NCBI RefSeq assembly: GCF_918797505.1
Contig: NC_092802.1
Location: forward strand, 8,389,480 to 8,453,479
Origin: Bemisia tabaci
Taxonomy: Eukaryota > Arthropoda > Insecta > Hemiptera > Aleyrodidae
Length of the DNA stretch: 64,000 bases
Direction: 5' to 3'
The notes below the pieces were generated by a model, which saw nothing but the letters and a program-made list of their open reading frames with translations, had not been told where the DNA came from and searched no databases. The position numbers and the translations under genes are program-made. Position 1 is the first letter of the stretch, and each line of letters starts with the position of its first letter. Shown here in pieces: positions 1 to 10,024 of this stretch.

Positions 1-389
1 GATTTTGCCGGAAAGAATCTTAATAACACACATGCAAGACAACACTGGCACGGAATGAGCCTGAGTGTGCACCTAAGACGAAGACAAAAAATAGGGCGAG
101 CGTCTCCTCGCTTCCATTTTCCAACGGAAGAGAACCGTAACTCCACATGTAGCGTGAACCTCGCGGTAAATGAGACCGCGTCATAGCCGCGTCACGTGTC
201 CATATGGAGTTACTGCCTTTTTCCATGACGGCAGCGAAGGAAGGAGGAACGGTCGTTTCGAATGCTACGACTGTCAGTTCCTGGAAATGCATTTCCTTGT
301 AAATCGACGCTTTATTAGCGCCGCGCATGGCGTGTGACGTGCCCGTCACAACTCATCGTTCACCGCCGCCGGCGGATTTGCATGCCCCG

Positions 390-444
<55 letters not shown>

Positions 445-946
445 GAGTAGCTGAATAGAGGGAGAGTGGACACCTTCCCCTCTCACCCTTTTCTTCCCCT
501 CTCGGCCCCTTCCCCATCTTCATGACAACTTCGGAGCAGAGAGATGGCGGCGACTACTTTGCCGCGCTCAAAAAATGCTTTGTGAGCATTCTTTTCTTTG
601 ATTAATTACGAATTTTTAGAATAACTTATGAATATCTTTCTCTCCAATTGATAACTAAACGGATGGCATTTAGTAAAAGAGGAACCACCAAATTGAACAC
701 AAATTAAAGTGCTTTGGAAATCGTTAAATTTCACACGGAACCATCAATATTTAAAAATCACACATTATATTGTTATTGTCCTTTGAAAAAATGATATATA
801 TTTTTTCCCCATCAATTTAAATGAGAATAATCGATGCAGAGCGTGCAAACATTTCAAAATCATGAGTTAAAAAACGCTGACTATGCGAGTTTAAACTTTA
901 AAGCCTAACAGAGCGGAGCGGCGCGCTGTCAGCGCGAGAGGCTCAC
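1..946. other. No gene recognised; contains one poly-A tract
   Basis: No ORF here resembles a known protein. Apart from the homopolymer listed separately and AT-rich sequence, no repeat structure was recognised. The ORF on the minus strand at 20-349 has no domain or signal I can identify. Confidence 0.5.
392..440 (+). repeat. Poly-A tract, 49 nt
   Basis: An uninterrupted run of 49 A follows a GC-rich stretch (CACCGCCGCCGGCGG). It could be the tail of a retroposed sequence inserted on the + strand, but no flanking target-site duplication is visible within the window. Confidence 0.9.
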
Positions 947-1022
947 TGGCGCCTACAAACCTAAGTGGATACTTCACGCATTGCACAGTGCTTGAAGTAT
1001 CCACTTAGGTTTGTAGGCGCCA
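947..1022. repeat. Perfect inverted repeat with 30-bp arms
   Basis: Positions 947-976 are the exact reverse complement of 993-1022 with a 16-nt loop. The arm begins TGGCGCCTACAAACCTAAGT. It is either a small foldback element or a recent local inversion-duplication. Confidence 0.9.
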
Positions 1023-1217
1023 ATACGCATTTCCCGCTAGCCGCCCGCCCGCCGTGCGGCGGCGGATTCTTTTTAGATATTTCCGAAACTTTCGAGAAAG
1101 TTCCGAAAAACACAAAAGATCCGGAACATTTCAGGAATTTCAAAAGTTCCGGGAAAACTTCTGGAAAATCACAAAAAATCCAAAATTCGGAACTAATTCC
1201 GGGATATGGGGGCACCG

Positions 1218-1330
1218 TAAGTCTTAAAACAAAGTCAAAAGTAGTGTTTCCAAATAATCATCGATATCGACACATTGAAATCGGTTGCGAAACAGAAATA
1301 TTACTTTTGACTATTTTAGGACTTCCGAAG
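1218..1330. repeat. Small diverged palindromic element
   Basis: AAGTCTTAAAACAAAGTCAA near the left end pairs with TTGACTATTTTAGGACTT near 1310-1324. A related, more diverged sequence is at 2123-2235, suggesting a dispersed family. Confidence 0.55.
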
Positions 1331-1569
1331 ATGATTTGGACGTATTTATGCCAAACCCTAAGCACATAGTTCCTTTCAGCATAAATACGTCCATTTATAG
1401 CACAGACATTCCTGAAATATCGGTCTTCAGACTGAAACTTGAAGCTCGATTCTTTCTAAATTATCCATCGAAATCTTTAAATTTGAAATATTTCGACCGT
1501 ACTCAGGATGCATTGCTTAAAAGCTACACATCTACATTGATGATTAGATAACACTGATAGTTGATTTTC

Positions 1570-2285
1570 CCCAGTTTCTGGTGGGGTCGATCTGGTTTGC
1601 GATACATCGCATGCGTTAAATCAAGAATCTTAGCAGATTTTGAATTTATAGCCGTAAAAGGACGAAAACCCTACGGATAAGCCTGAAGAATCGTTCTATA
1701 CCAAACAGTAGATTAGTTGCGTGGCGTGCTTTGCGATATATTCGTTGATCTGTCATTTAAACCTATGGAAAATGATCGATAAACAGGGTGTTCGCAGCAA
1801 ACACCTTCATAATCGATTCTTTACCACAGCTTCAAATGGCGAGGTATCGATAGTCGATTATTCACCCCTTGCCACCGAAGTAGACACAATTCTGAGAAAT
1901 GAATGCAGGATTCTTTTTGCGGGAAAACCTTGCATTCTGTACAGTTATCGATTCCTGTATCGAACGCGACGTTTTTCCCATAAGAATTTGGCCTTCATCT
2001 CTCTGAATTTTCCATGTTCTTGGCGTAGACTGCCTTTTATAGCCTAAAATCGAAAATCCAAAAGCGAAAGTTTAGTCTAAACAGTAATCGCTGAGGAATG
2101 CCCGTGCCGAAAATTAACTCTCCAAGTCCGAAAACAAAGTCGTAACTGCCCTTTCCATTTTGAAATCGATTTCAACGTATCGATATCGATGATCAACGGA
2201 AATCGTAGTTTTGACTGATTTTAGCCTCGATTTATGACTCAATCGATGCGATTTATCGCAGGCCACATCGATTCCCCAGAAACCG
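1570..2285. repeat. Diverged inverted repeat flanking a family A element
   Basis: The stretch around 1572-1617 (GTTTCTGGTGGGGTCGAT...) is similar to the reverse complement of 2237-2281. The two lie on either side of the family A element at 1714-1877. They may be the degraded ends of an older element that received the insertion. Confidence 0.4.
1714..1877. mobile_element. Family A hAT-like MITE, degenerate copy
   Basis: The copy follows the A consensus: TGCGTGGCGTGCTTTGCGAT at the left, a central GGTGTTCGCAGCAAACACC palindrome, and a decayed right end TTGCCACCG. The 8-bp flanks (CAGTAGAT and AAGTAGAC) match at 6 of 8 positions, as expected for an old TSD. Confidence 0.75.
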
Positions 2286-2388
2286 GGCCAAATCACCTTA
2301 ATAATCGATTGTTTACTATTCCTTACCATATTTTTGCATGTCTTGAATTCTTGATGCAAACGGGTACTGTGGTGAACTCTGTCCGCCC

Positions 2389-2478
2389 TCTGACATAACG
2401 GCGTAACTGTATTTTGCAATGAGCCCCGTTGTCCATACAATACAACACTTTTCCGGGCTCATCCTAGTGTGAGGTCTC
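2389..2478 (-). mobile_element. Family C short hairpin MITE, partial
   Basis: On the minus strand it carries ATGAGCCCGGAAAAG, then TATGGACAACGGGGCTCATT, then TTACGCCGTTATGTCAGAGG. This is the same order of blocks as the intact copies at 27432-27553 and 41631-41742. Confidence 0.65.
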
Positions 2479-2719
2479 GTCTTTTTGCATGCAGGGCGAC
2501 AAACCGAACGTATTCAAATAAAAAAGGAACTACGTCCATCTTGGCATGAGCCCTGTCTTGCACGTATCCTTACGGATCTCAGGGCCCAAGTCAGCGTGGA
2601 TATAGTTGTTTTTTATTTAAGTACGTGCGACTGTTGGGATGTTCCATGCCAGGTTGGAATAAACGGAGGAATTTATATCCGCCTCTCGGCGATATCCCTG
2701 TCGGGGAGCCGGGCGGCGC

Positions 2720-2915
2720 ACAGTGGATCGAGCCAATAGGAGAGCTCGGACAAAATTCGGAAACTTTAAACGCTTAAACCTTTCGTTAATACAAAACTTT
2801 GAGGTTCTATAAGTGATTTCATTGGTTTTTTCGTGAAATTTTCTTTTAGATGGCTTTAAAATGTGACGAAATAAACATGAAAATTCGCTTTTTTTGTCGA
2901 AAATTTCATGTGCGA
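2720..2915 (+). mobile_element. Family D element, right end lost
   Basis: It starts ACAGTGGATCGAGCCAATAG and contains the D internal block CATTGGTTTTTTCGTGAAAT. The right TIR present at 61829-62060 is missing. Confidence 0.65.
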
Positions 2916-2962
2916 CCCCTGTAATGGAGAACTTGCAGGTGTCTGAAATTTTGTAAATTTTA

Positions 2963-3069
2963 CACTGAGAAAAAAGATCGGTAGAATTTACCATTCCTTG
3001 AGGCTGTATTTCACACGGCGTGAAGGAATGGTGAATTCTACTAATTTTTTTTTTATTTTTATTTTAGTG
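2963..3069. mobile_element. 107-bp hairpin MITE with TA flanks
   Basis: The left end CACTGAGAAAAAAGATCGGT and internal GGTAGAATTTACCATTCCTT pair with AAGGAATGGTGAATTCTACT on the right. TA dinucleotides flank both ends, which fits a Tc1/mariner-type target. Confidence 0.65.
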
Positions 3070-3356
3070 TATAGTTAAAATGAAATTACGAGTAAAACTG
3101 GGCACGAAGATATCCTTGGTTTTTAAACTGAACACTTATTGGAGAAAATATAAAAAAGGAATTTAATCTGCTAAAATACGTTCGTTTAAATTGAAAATGC
3201 CGCCAGATGACGTCACAAAGTGGCACATTTTCTCATTTTTAAATCTATATTTCTACTATTTTCCGTGTCAGAAAATTTTATTGAAAAATATTTTTAAATC
3301 AGCTCTTTAATCTCTTTCAGATGAAGCAATAAACAATTTGCGTGCAAATTCTCCAT

Positions 3357-3572
3357 CACTGTAAAAAAACACATTGGATCTAGAGTCCAGACTCTTGAAA
3401 ACATTGACAAGAAAAAGAACTCTTGATTCAATCAGATTTAAGCTTAAATCAAAGGAAATCCGCTCAATTGGTTCTTGATTTAAGCTTAAATCCGATTGAA
3501 TCAAGAGTATTTTTTCTTGTCGATGTTTTTAAGAGTCTGGACTCTTGATCCAATGTGTTTTTTTTCCCAGTG
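3357..3572. mobile_element. Family B palindromic MITE, copy 1
   Basis: The sequence runs from CACTGTAAAAAAACACATTG to CCCAGTG, and the whole element folds on itself (GATTTAAGCTTAAATC motifs on both arms). Its translated frames give repetitive peptides on both strands that are not genes. Confidence 0.85.
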
Positions 3573-3737
3573 AAAACGCCGCCAGATGACGTCACAAGGT
3601 GGCACATTTTCTCATTTTTAAATCTATATTTACACTATTTTCTGTGTCAGACATTTTTTTTTAAAAAGACATTGTGAAATTAGCTCTTTAAGCTCTTTCA
3701 GATGAAGGAATAAAAAATTCGCGTGGAAATTCTCCAT

Positions 3738-3960
3738 CACTGGAAAAAAAAAAACCACATTGGATCTAGAGTCGAGACTCTTGAAGACATTGACAAGAAT
3801 AAGGACTCTTGATTCAATCAGATTTAAGCTTAAATCAAAAGGAAATCCGCTCAATGGTTCTTGATTTAAGCTTAAATCCGATTGAATCAAGAGTATTTTG
3901 TCTTGTCGATGTTTTTAAGAGTCTGGACTCTTGATCCAATGTGTTTTTTTTTTCCCAGTG
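3738..3960. mobile_element. Family B palindromic MITE, copy 2
   Basis: It is nearly identical to the copy 380 bp upstream and was duplicated with its flanks as part of the tandem unit. Confidence 0.85.
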
Positions 3961-4187
3961 AAAACGCCGCCAGATGACGTCACAAGGTGGCACATTTTTT
4001 CATTTTTAAATCTATACTTACACTATTTTCCGTGTCAGAAAATGTGTTTAGAAAAATATTGTGAAATCAGCTCTTTAAGATCTTTCAGATGAAGGAATAA
4101 AAAATTTGCGTGGAAACTCTCGATTGATTGTATCCACTGTGCGGGGCCGGGTGGTGCCAGTTGGCGGATGGTAGTGACGGTTGCCTA

Positions 4188-4202
4188 CTCGTTCTGTTGC
4201 AG
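4188..4202 (+). other. Splice acceptor of the GABA-B receptor exon
   Basis: The pyrimidine-rich tract CTCGTTCTGTTGCAG ends in AG at 4201-4202, 30 nt upstream of the start codon. This implies at least one upstream non-coding 5' UTR exon. Confidence 0.6.
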
Positions 4203-4481
4203 GGGCAGGGAGGTGAGGGCGGGCCCGGGGGCATGAGGAGGGCATGCGGGGCCTGGGTGCTCTCGGCGCTGGCGGCCTGGTGTCTGTGCCAGCGGCCGGC
4301 CGGGCTGGCCAAGCGGCACGACGTCTACATCGCCGGCTTCTTCCCGTTCGCGCGGCACGTAGCCGAGTCCCGCCTCGGGCGCGGCGTCATGCCCGCCGTC
4401 AAGCTCGCCGTCGACCACATCAACGACTGCCCCACCGTCCTCCGCAACTACCGCCTCCACATGTGGTGGAACGACACTGAG
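4203..4481 (+). CDS. GABA-B-R1: GABA-B receptor subunit 1, first coding exon (partial gene)
   Basis: This exon encodes the N-terminus of a class C G-protein-coupled receptor for GABA, which acts at the plasma membrane as an obligate heterodimer with subunit 2. I chose the ATG at 4233, giving 83 codons to the donor: residues 1-26 form a hydrophobic signal peptide (AWVLSALAAWCLC). Then comes the first strand and helix of the bilobed ligand-binding domain (VYIAGFFPFARHVAES, GRGVMPAVKLAVDHIND) and the subunit 1 hallmark NYRLHMWWNDTE. The exon ends in phase 0 at GAG|GTCAGT. It is strikingly GC-rich against AT-rich surroundings. The in-frame ORF opens upstream at 4128, but the residues before 4233 look like untranslated sequence and lie before the acceptor. 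No later exon (rest of the Venus-flytrap domain, seven membrane helices, coiled coil) was found in the window, so the gene continues beyond it. The family is clear; assignment to subunit 1 rests on the WWNDT motif. Confidence 0.85.
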
Positions 4482-4487
4482 GTCAGT
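4482..4487 (+). other. Splice donor of the GABA-B receptor exon
   Basis: GAG|GTCAGT closely matches the donor consensus AG|GTRAGT. It cuts immediately after the codons for WWNDTE, leaving a phase 0 junction. Confidence 0.75.
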
Positions 4488-4542
4488 CAAACAGATTTTC
4501 ATCTCTTCTCTTTCCTACTCCAATCTTTTACTTGTTTCCTTC

Positions 4543-4912
4543 CCAGATAAGACAGAAATATTTAGCCAATATTTAAACAATATCGTTTTGATATTTATGC
4601 AAACATAGGGCCAATATTGGTTAAATATTGAGCCAATGTTAAAAGTGTACACCGTATTTCCGTTTGGCATAAATACTGTGCCAATACTTTAAAATACTGT
4701 GAAATACTGTGTCAATACTGTGAAAATATTTTTAAAACATTTTGGGTAAACATATTATTTTTGAAAAAAACTAAATAAAGATTCTTTAAATATTTTAAAA
4801 AAAAATTATTTTTGATCGAAATATTATCTGAATGTTGTCAGTAATGTGTAAATATTGCGACAGTACTGACAATATTTGCCCAATGTTGTAAAAATATTAT
4901 GTCTCATCCGGG
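4543..4912. mobile_element. AT-rich TIR element made of AATATT motifs
   Basis: The left end CCAGATAAGACAGAAATATT resembles the reverse complement of the right end (CCCGGATGAGACATAATATT). The interior is a run of imperfect AATATTGG/CCAATATT motifs. A relative starts at 50847. Confidence 0.55.
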
Positions 4913-4928
4913 TTACTTTTTTTGTGTG

Positions 4929-5503
4929 TTTATGTGTCATTGAAATTTACATCGACACTGCCTTGATAGCGAAGGGAGCAGCAAGTGCAAAAATGAAGTT
5001 TTAAGAAAACGGGCTCAGAAGCGTCTAACGTGAAAATTTGTAATAAAAGAAGACTACGTTCTTTGTCAAATCGCCATTAATCATCCGAAACACTCCTAGA
5101 AATCGTTGGAATGGTTAAAAATCGACCGATTTTATTTCCATTACATTAGAAGGGTATTTTTCATTTTCATATTATGCTAGTGTTAGGCAAGGCAGCCGTG
5201 AGTACTAGGGATTTGACTTTGAAATTTTGTGGGTTTATGTGTCATTGAAATTTACATCTATGCTGCCGCGATAGCGAAGAGAGCAGTAAGTGCAAAAGAG
5301 AAGTTTTGAGAAAAAGGATTTAGACGCGTCTGACCGGAAAATTTTATTGAAAGAAGCCTCCGTTCTTTTTCAAATTGCCACCGATCATCCGAGAGACTCT
5401 TAAAAACAGTTTGGACGATTCAAAATCGACCGATTTTATTTCCATTACATCGAAAGAGTATTTTTCATTTTCATGTCATGCTAGTGTTAGGCAAGGCAGC
5501 CGT
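4929..5503 (+). repeat. Tandem duplication, two ~270-bp units, period 305
   Basis: Both units (4929-5199 and 5234-5503) start with TTTATGTGTCATTGAAATTT and end with GCTAGTGTTAGGCAAGGCAG. Point differences are scattered, so the duplication is not recent. No gene is in it. Confidence 0.85.
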
Positions 5504-5549
5504 AAATGCTATCTTCTGTGTGCGAAAAAAAATTAAAGTGCTAAAAATC

Positions 5550-5692
5550 TTGTAATTTAAAAAAGTGTTCGACATGTTTCAGTGTATATTTTACGATAAG
5601 AAAAATGCAATCACCCCCGTGGTTAAGTTAACCTTCCACTTTTGTAAAATATACATTTGAAACATGTCGGACGTATTTTTTTAAAAATGTAA
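5550..5692. repeat. Palindromic element with ~50-bp arms
   Basis: CGACATGTTTCAGTGTATAT on the left pairs with ATATACATTTGAAACATGTC on the right. The ends are A/T homopolymer-rich. Confidence 0.7.
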
Positions 5693-6372
5693 TTGTTGAA
5701 CAGCAATCCATTTTTTCCGTGTGTATTCTTGCTTGTTGGACACACAGCGAATACATTTTTAGATGAACAATTTTTCCTCACAACTATCTTTAACACAAAA
5801 TAGAACTTTGTTTTATTTTTGCAACAGAAGTCATGGAAATATCGGCATTTTTTACTTTATTCTATATCTGATTGTCTAAGGACACTTTAAATCAGTCGGT
5901 CATATCTGTATTTTCGCGCTGTCCAAGATTAAATGGGAGACGATTCAATTTTTAAAACTTTTACAACTAGAGAAAGTAAGAATAAAAGCAACACAATCAC
6001 ATTTCTTTTCAAAAATTCATGCAAAAAATGTTTAAGATGTTGGAATAGTCCAAATTCAACAGAAAGCAAGAATAGGTAAAGGGATTTCACCAATTTACGG
6101 TAGGATCAGTAAATTTAAATTTCCCGCTGAGAAGAAACCAAAGTTAAAGCACGTCAAATTTGTTTTCAAAACTCAACCTATCGTTAAATAGAATACTTAC
6201 GTTGGAGTAAGCAAATATTTCATTTTTCTCGGAAACTTGTCGGGGAAAAAATTACTTAATCGCGAAGTATATCACCACCAGCTGATTACTCATTTACACC
6301 TTTAACTGGATATTTCTGATGTGTGTATATACCTTGTGATGTATGCTACATTGCTACACCTATTGTTGCACC
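5693..6372. other. No recognised feature
   Basis: AT-rich, stop-dense sequence with no repeat or coding signal that I recognise. Confidence 0.5.
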
Positions 6373-6376
6373 AAAT

Positions 6377-6627
6377 GGATCGTTCTGTGCAGAAAGGGAC
6401 GAAGCCACATTAGTCATCGCCTTTAATTTGGCAATTCAATTTTTTACATGAAAAAAGGTGTGCGGATTTTTGAGCAAATTTCAGTGAATTTCCTGCACAG
6501 GACGAGACTAATTCCTTAAAAGTTTTAAAGGAATCCGCAACCAAAATTCTCTCGTAAAAAATTAAATTGCCCAGTTAAATTTGACAATAGCTGATGTGAC
6601 TTGGTTCCTTTCTGCTAAACGCTGTCC
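6377..6627. mobile_element. Family E element with AAAT flanks
   Basis: The left end has GCAGAAAGGGACGAAGCCAC; the right end has TTGGTTCCTTTCTGCTAAAC and GTCC. AAAT occurs directly at both junctions (6373-6376 and 6628-6631). Confidence 0.75.
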
Positions 6628-6631
6628 AAAT

Positions 6632-7345
6632 GTTCTGTTTTCTCCGTGGTGGTTCATTTACTCAATTTGATATCCTACTTCCTTCTGAGAAACTAGCATC
6701 GTTTCAGAAGATCCGGTCGTTCAACCTTACTAATAATGAAAGCAAAGCTTTGATCAAAATTTCTCCAGAATTGTTGTTCTTCGTCAAATTAGTTCCAAGT
6801 ATATGACTAATGAACCATGCTCTATAGAATCCCTGCAATCCTCCATTCTACCTGGAAATAGCCTTTCACCACATTAGTCAGAATCTTCAGCGCTTGATTG
6901 TATTGTAATAGTTTCCTGTTTTTCTTTTTAAATGCGACTGTTGCAAAGTTTTGTCAGAGCTAGAAAGAATACATTTTTTATGGTAAATTCCCCATTAACG
7001 CAATCATTACGTCGAATGAGAGAAAAAAAGGAGAGAGAGTTCCCGATAAACTTAACCATGAGGCTTTAAAAAAAGAGCGAATAACCTGGTCCAGGAAAAT
7101 TTAAATTCTTAATGTCAAGTAGGAGAGGAGAATATATACTTTGTGGCGGACTACTGGGCGTGTGCTAGTTACTTCTAAATGGTAAATTCTCCCTGAGGCT
7201 ATCTGTATAGATAGACCTTTTTTGTCTACGTACGTTAATTTTCGCCGACAAGTTGGCAAGCGACAGGGGTTGAGTTTCAATTTAGGCGATTTGAGCAATT
7301 AGTCGGCTGTCTCTCCTAGGGCTAGCACAAAGTCTCAAAGAAAAC
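6632..7345. other. No recognised feature
   Basis: Low-GC sequence with only short ORFs and no homology I can name. Confidence 0.5.
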
Positions 7346-7353
7346 AGCGTTGC

Positions 7354-7516
7354 CAGTGGTGTGACGTGCTTTGCGATACATCGATTAATCTACCATTTAA
7401 ACCTATAGCAAAGGATCGATTATTAAGGTGCTCGCAGCGAACACCCTATTAATCGATTCTTTACCACAGCTCAAGTGGGGAAATATCGATAATCGATCGT
7501 TCACGTCTCGACACTG
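7354..7516. mobile_element. Family A hAT-like MITE with perfect 8-bp TSD
   Basis: The TIR CAGTGGTGTGACGTGCTTTG and end CACTG bound a 163-bp palindromic element. AGCGTTGC is duplicated exactly at 7346-7353 and 7517-7524, the length typical of hAT transposition. No transposase is encoded. Confidence 0.9.
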
Positions 7517-7524
7517 AGCGTTGC

Positions 7525-8330
7525 CTGTCCGGATCCAGTAAAAGAGGAATTTAACCCTCGCGAACACACCATTAAATCTTAATAGATGATGGAATATTCT
7601 AGTTTAATTTCACTGAAAAAGTCATCCGCTGTTGTTCGAATTCGCTAAAAGACTCCAACTGAAACTGAGTCGGGCTGAAGTCAAAAGCCTCTTTTTCAGG
7701 CACTTAGCGTGGTGAGTTGAAGTTTCAGTTCTAGCAAGTTTGATGTATTCTCGGAAGTGAGAGACAAATACAACGATTCGAAGAATTTGCTATCCTAAGT
7801 ACTTGTCAGGGGAATTTCTTCAGTGTTTATCTAAATTTCAACGGAAGAGTTAATGAAGAAACCAAAGGAAGATTCAAACAAAATTGAATTATAATGAGGT
7901 TAAAAGCACGCTTTTGACACAAACTTTGGGACTTGAAGCGTTTTTCTCAGGAAGTTTGATTCTTCCGTCAAGTGAGGAAAAATCAAGGCGTTCTAGCTAT
8001 GTACATGTATTTTGAATTTTTTGCTCAAATCTGGTTTTTAACGCAGTTCAACCAAAACATTTAAAGAGATACTGACCAATAGTTGTTTCAGAGACAGAAT
8101 GGTTGTCGAAAATCTAAAAAAATACGTCTCTCAGCATGCATGTTTTACACTAAAATATTTTCTAAAATCGTAACACATTTAACTCTATCGATAAAAGATT
8201 ACATACACTTTGTTGATTTATAAATGTTTCTGACTTTTAAAATGAAATTTTAGTTTTCGGTTCCGGTTCTGAAACGCACAGCAACCTGATCACAAGAAAT
8301 AGAAATTTTATCGAAAATTGTTTCCGTCAA
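7525..8330. other. No recognised feature
   Basis: AT-rich sequence without a supported gene or repeat. Confidence 0.5.
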
Positions 8331-8840
8331 ACCGAAAAAATATTTATAGTCAGTCGAAATTTACCTCTCTCAAGTAACGAGACTACCTCTTAAATTAAGG
8401 GCAATGTCCTAGCCAATGAAGCGTTACATAGTCTCTCTACTTATATCAATGAGAAATTTTCCGGTGATAACCAGATTTGTTCCCGGAAAAGCTCACACTG
8501 CCTGGGAATTTTGCCTTATTGTTTTTCTAAGCGAATTATTTCGGTGTTTAACGTCTCATTTCTCGACTTTACGAAGCTTTTCAAATCCGAAAAAATATTT
8601 TTAGTCAGTCGAAATTTACCTCACTCAAGTAACGAGACTACCTTTTAAATTAAGGGCAATGTCCTAGCCAATGAAGCGTTACATAATCTTTCTACCCATA
8701 TCAATGAGAAATTTTCCGAAGATAACCAGATTTGTTTCCGAAAAAGCTCACACTGCCTGGGAATTTTGCCTTGTTTTTCTGAGCGAATTATTTCGGTGTC
8801 TAACGTCTCATTTCTCGACTTTACGAAGCTTGTTTCCTTT
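8331..8840 (+). repeat. Tandem duplication, period ~255 bp
   Basis: GTCAGTCGAAATTTACCTC recurs 255 bp later, and the copies stay similar through CACTGCCTGGGAATTTTGCC to the end. Both copies open similar ~60-residue frames starting MKRYI. The conserved frame is noted, but there is no other coding evidence. Confidence 0.8.
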
Positions 8841-8950
8841 GAAAATTAACTTGTGACTTCATTCCTTCCCGTAACTTGAGGCGTAAACCGATCGGCTAGA
8901 CGTTCCGACTCGAGTTTCAACTTGTTAACGAGAGCAAACAACGCTAATCT

Positions 8951-9001
8951 TAGTTAATGAGCGAGACGTAAGTACATTTCATTCGAATCGCTCATTAACT
9001 A
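8951..9001. repeat. Small hairpin
   Basis: TAGTTAATGAGCGA at 8951-8964 pairs with TCGCTCATTAACTA at 8988-9001. Confidence 0.6.
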
Positions 9002-9190
9002 ATCTCTCTTGAGAATGTCAGTTGGTTCCCATCCGTAGAATTGAATTTCATTTATTTTGACGTCACGTTGAAATTCGCCTTTACATGTCGTTCAGAAAAA
9101 TAAGCGTGTGTTTTTCTGATTGACTTTTTCTTTCCTCACATCTTACGAGAGTCGAGATAGTTGCTTCCTTCGCGCCTGCCGTTTTGCGCG

Positions 9191-10024
9191 GTATCTGTGC
9201 ATTTAGCCACGGCTCATTTAGCCACGTGGCTAACTGCAACAATTTTTGTTGCAGATTGCCACAAACTCTGGGTACTGTGTGGCTAAATGAAACACGAAAA
9301 ATTAGTGTGGCTAAATGCAACAAAAATTGTTGCAGTTAGCCAGTCTCTGGGATGGCCTACCAAAGTCAGCGAAAAAAACTGTTATTTATCCTTCCATTCT
9401 TATTTTACTGCAGTGTAAGTGATTTAATTGAAGATATGGAATAGATTAAAAGTATAAACAACCGTCTGTATTGAAAACAATTTTTATTTTAATAATTTTA
9501 CCATCCTCCACTAGTGACCAATGCAATACTGATTCTACTTTACGCTGAAATACATGAAAATCTACTAATAGGAAAGTATCCGGAGGAATTATTGACCACA
9601 TGCATGTACGTTTTTTCCTTAGATTAGGTCATTAGGTAAGGTAAGGTTAGGTAAGGTTAAGTTAGGTTAGGTTAGGTTAGGTTAGGTAAGGTTAGGTTAG
9701 GTTAGCTTAGGTTAGGTTAGCTTAGCTTAGCTTAGCTTAGCTTAGCTTAGGTTAGGTTAGGTTAGGTTAGGTTAGGTTAGGTTAGGTTAGGTTAGGTCAA
9801 GTTCGTTTTGATTAGGTTCGGTAACGCTGCAATGTAGATACCTGGTTTTATCCTTTGGCCATGTGGCTAACTGCAACATAATTTGTTGCACTTTGCCACG
9901 TTTGCCACACTAATTTTTCTTGTTTCGTTTAGCCACATAGCTTCTAAAATCTGTGGCAAGATGCAACATTTTTTGTTGCATTTTGCCACGTGGCTAAATG
10001 AGCTGTGGCTAAATGATAGGTAAT
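9191..10024. mobile_element. 834-bp TIR element with 11-bp TSD carrying a telomere-like array
   Basis: The terminal ~165 bp on each side are imperfect inverted repeats, with CATTTAGCCAC and GCTCATTTAGCCACGTGGC near both ends and GTTGCAGTTAGCCA at the inner ends. CGTTTTGCGCG is repeated exactly at 9180-9190 and 10025-10035. A long TSD plus long TIRs suits a Mutator-like (MULE) origin, but no transposase is present. The interior contains the TTAGG array. Confidence 0.75.
9624..9797 (+). repeat. Interstitial (TTAGG)n array with a TTAGC block
   Basis: About 170 bp of TTAGG units, with TTAAG/TAAGG variants at the left and a run of about six to seven consecutive TTAGC units at about 9716-9749. TTAGG is the ancestral arthropod telomere repeat. 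The array sits inside a transposable element, not at a chromosome end. Confidence 0.9.

Larger units (their letters stand above)
3193..4115 (+). repeat. Tandem triplication of family R sequence, two units carrying family B
   Basis: Units begin at 3193, 3573 and 3961 (periods 380 and 388). Each unit has CCGCCAGATGACGTCACAA. The first two end with a complete B element, and the third stops at the position where B begins in the others, giving R-B-R-B-R. The array ends about 85 bp before the splice acceptor of the receptor exon. Confidence 0.85.

Noticed and set aside
9624..9797. TTAGG array considered as a true chromosome end
   Set aside because: Non-telomeric sequence continues on both sides, and the array lies within a TIR element with target duplications.
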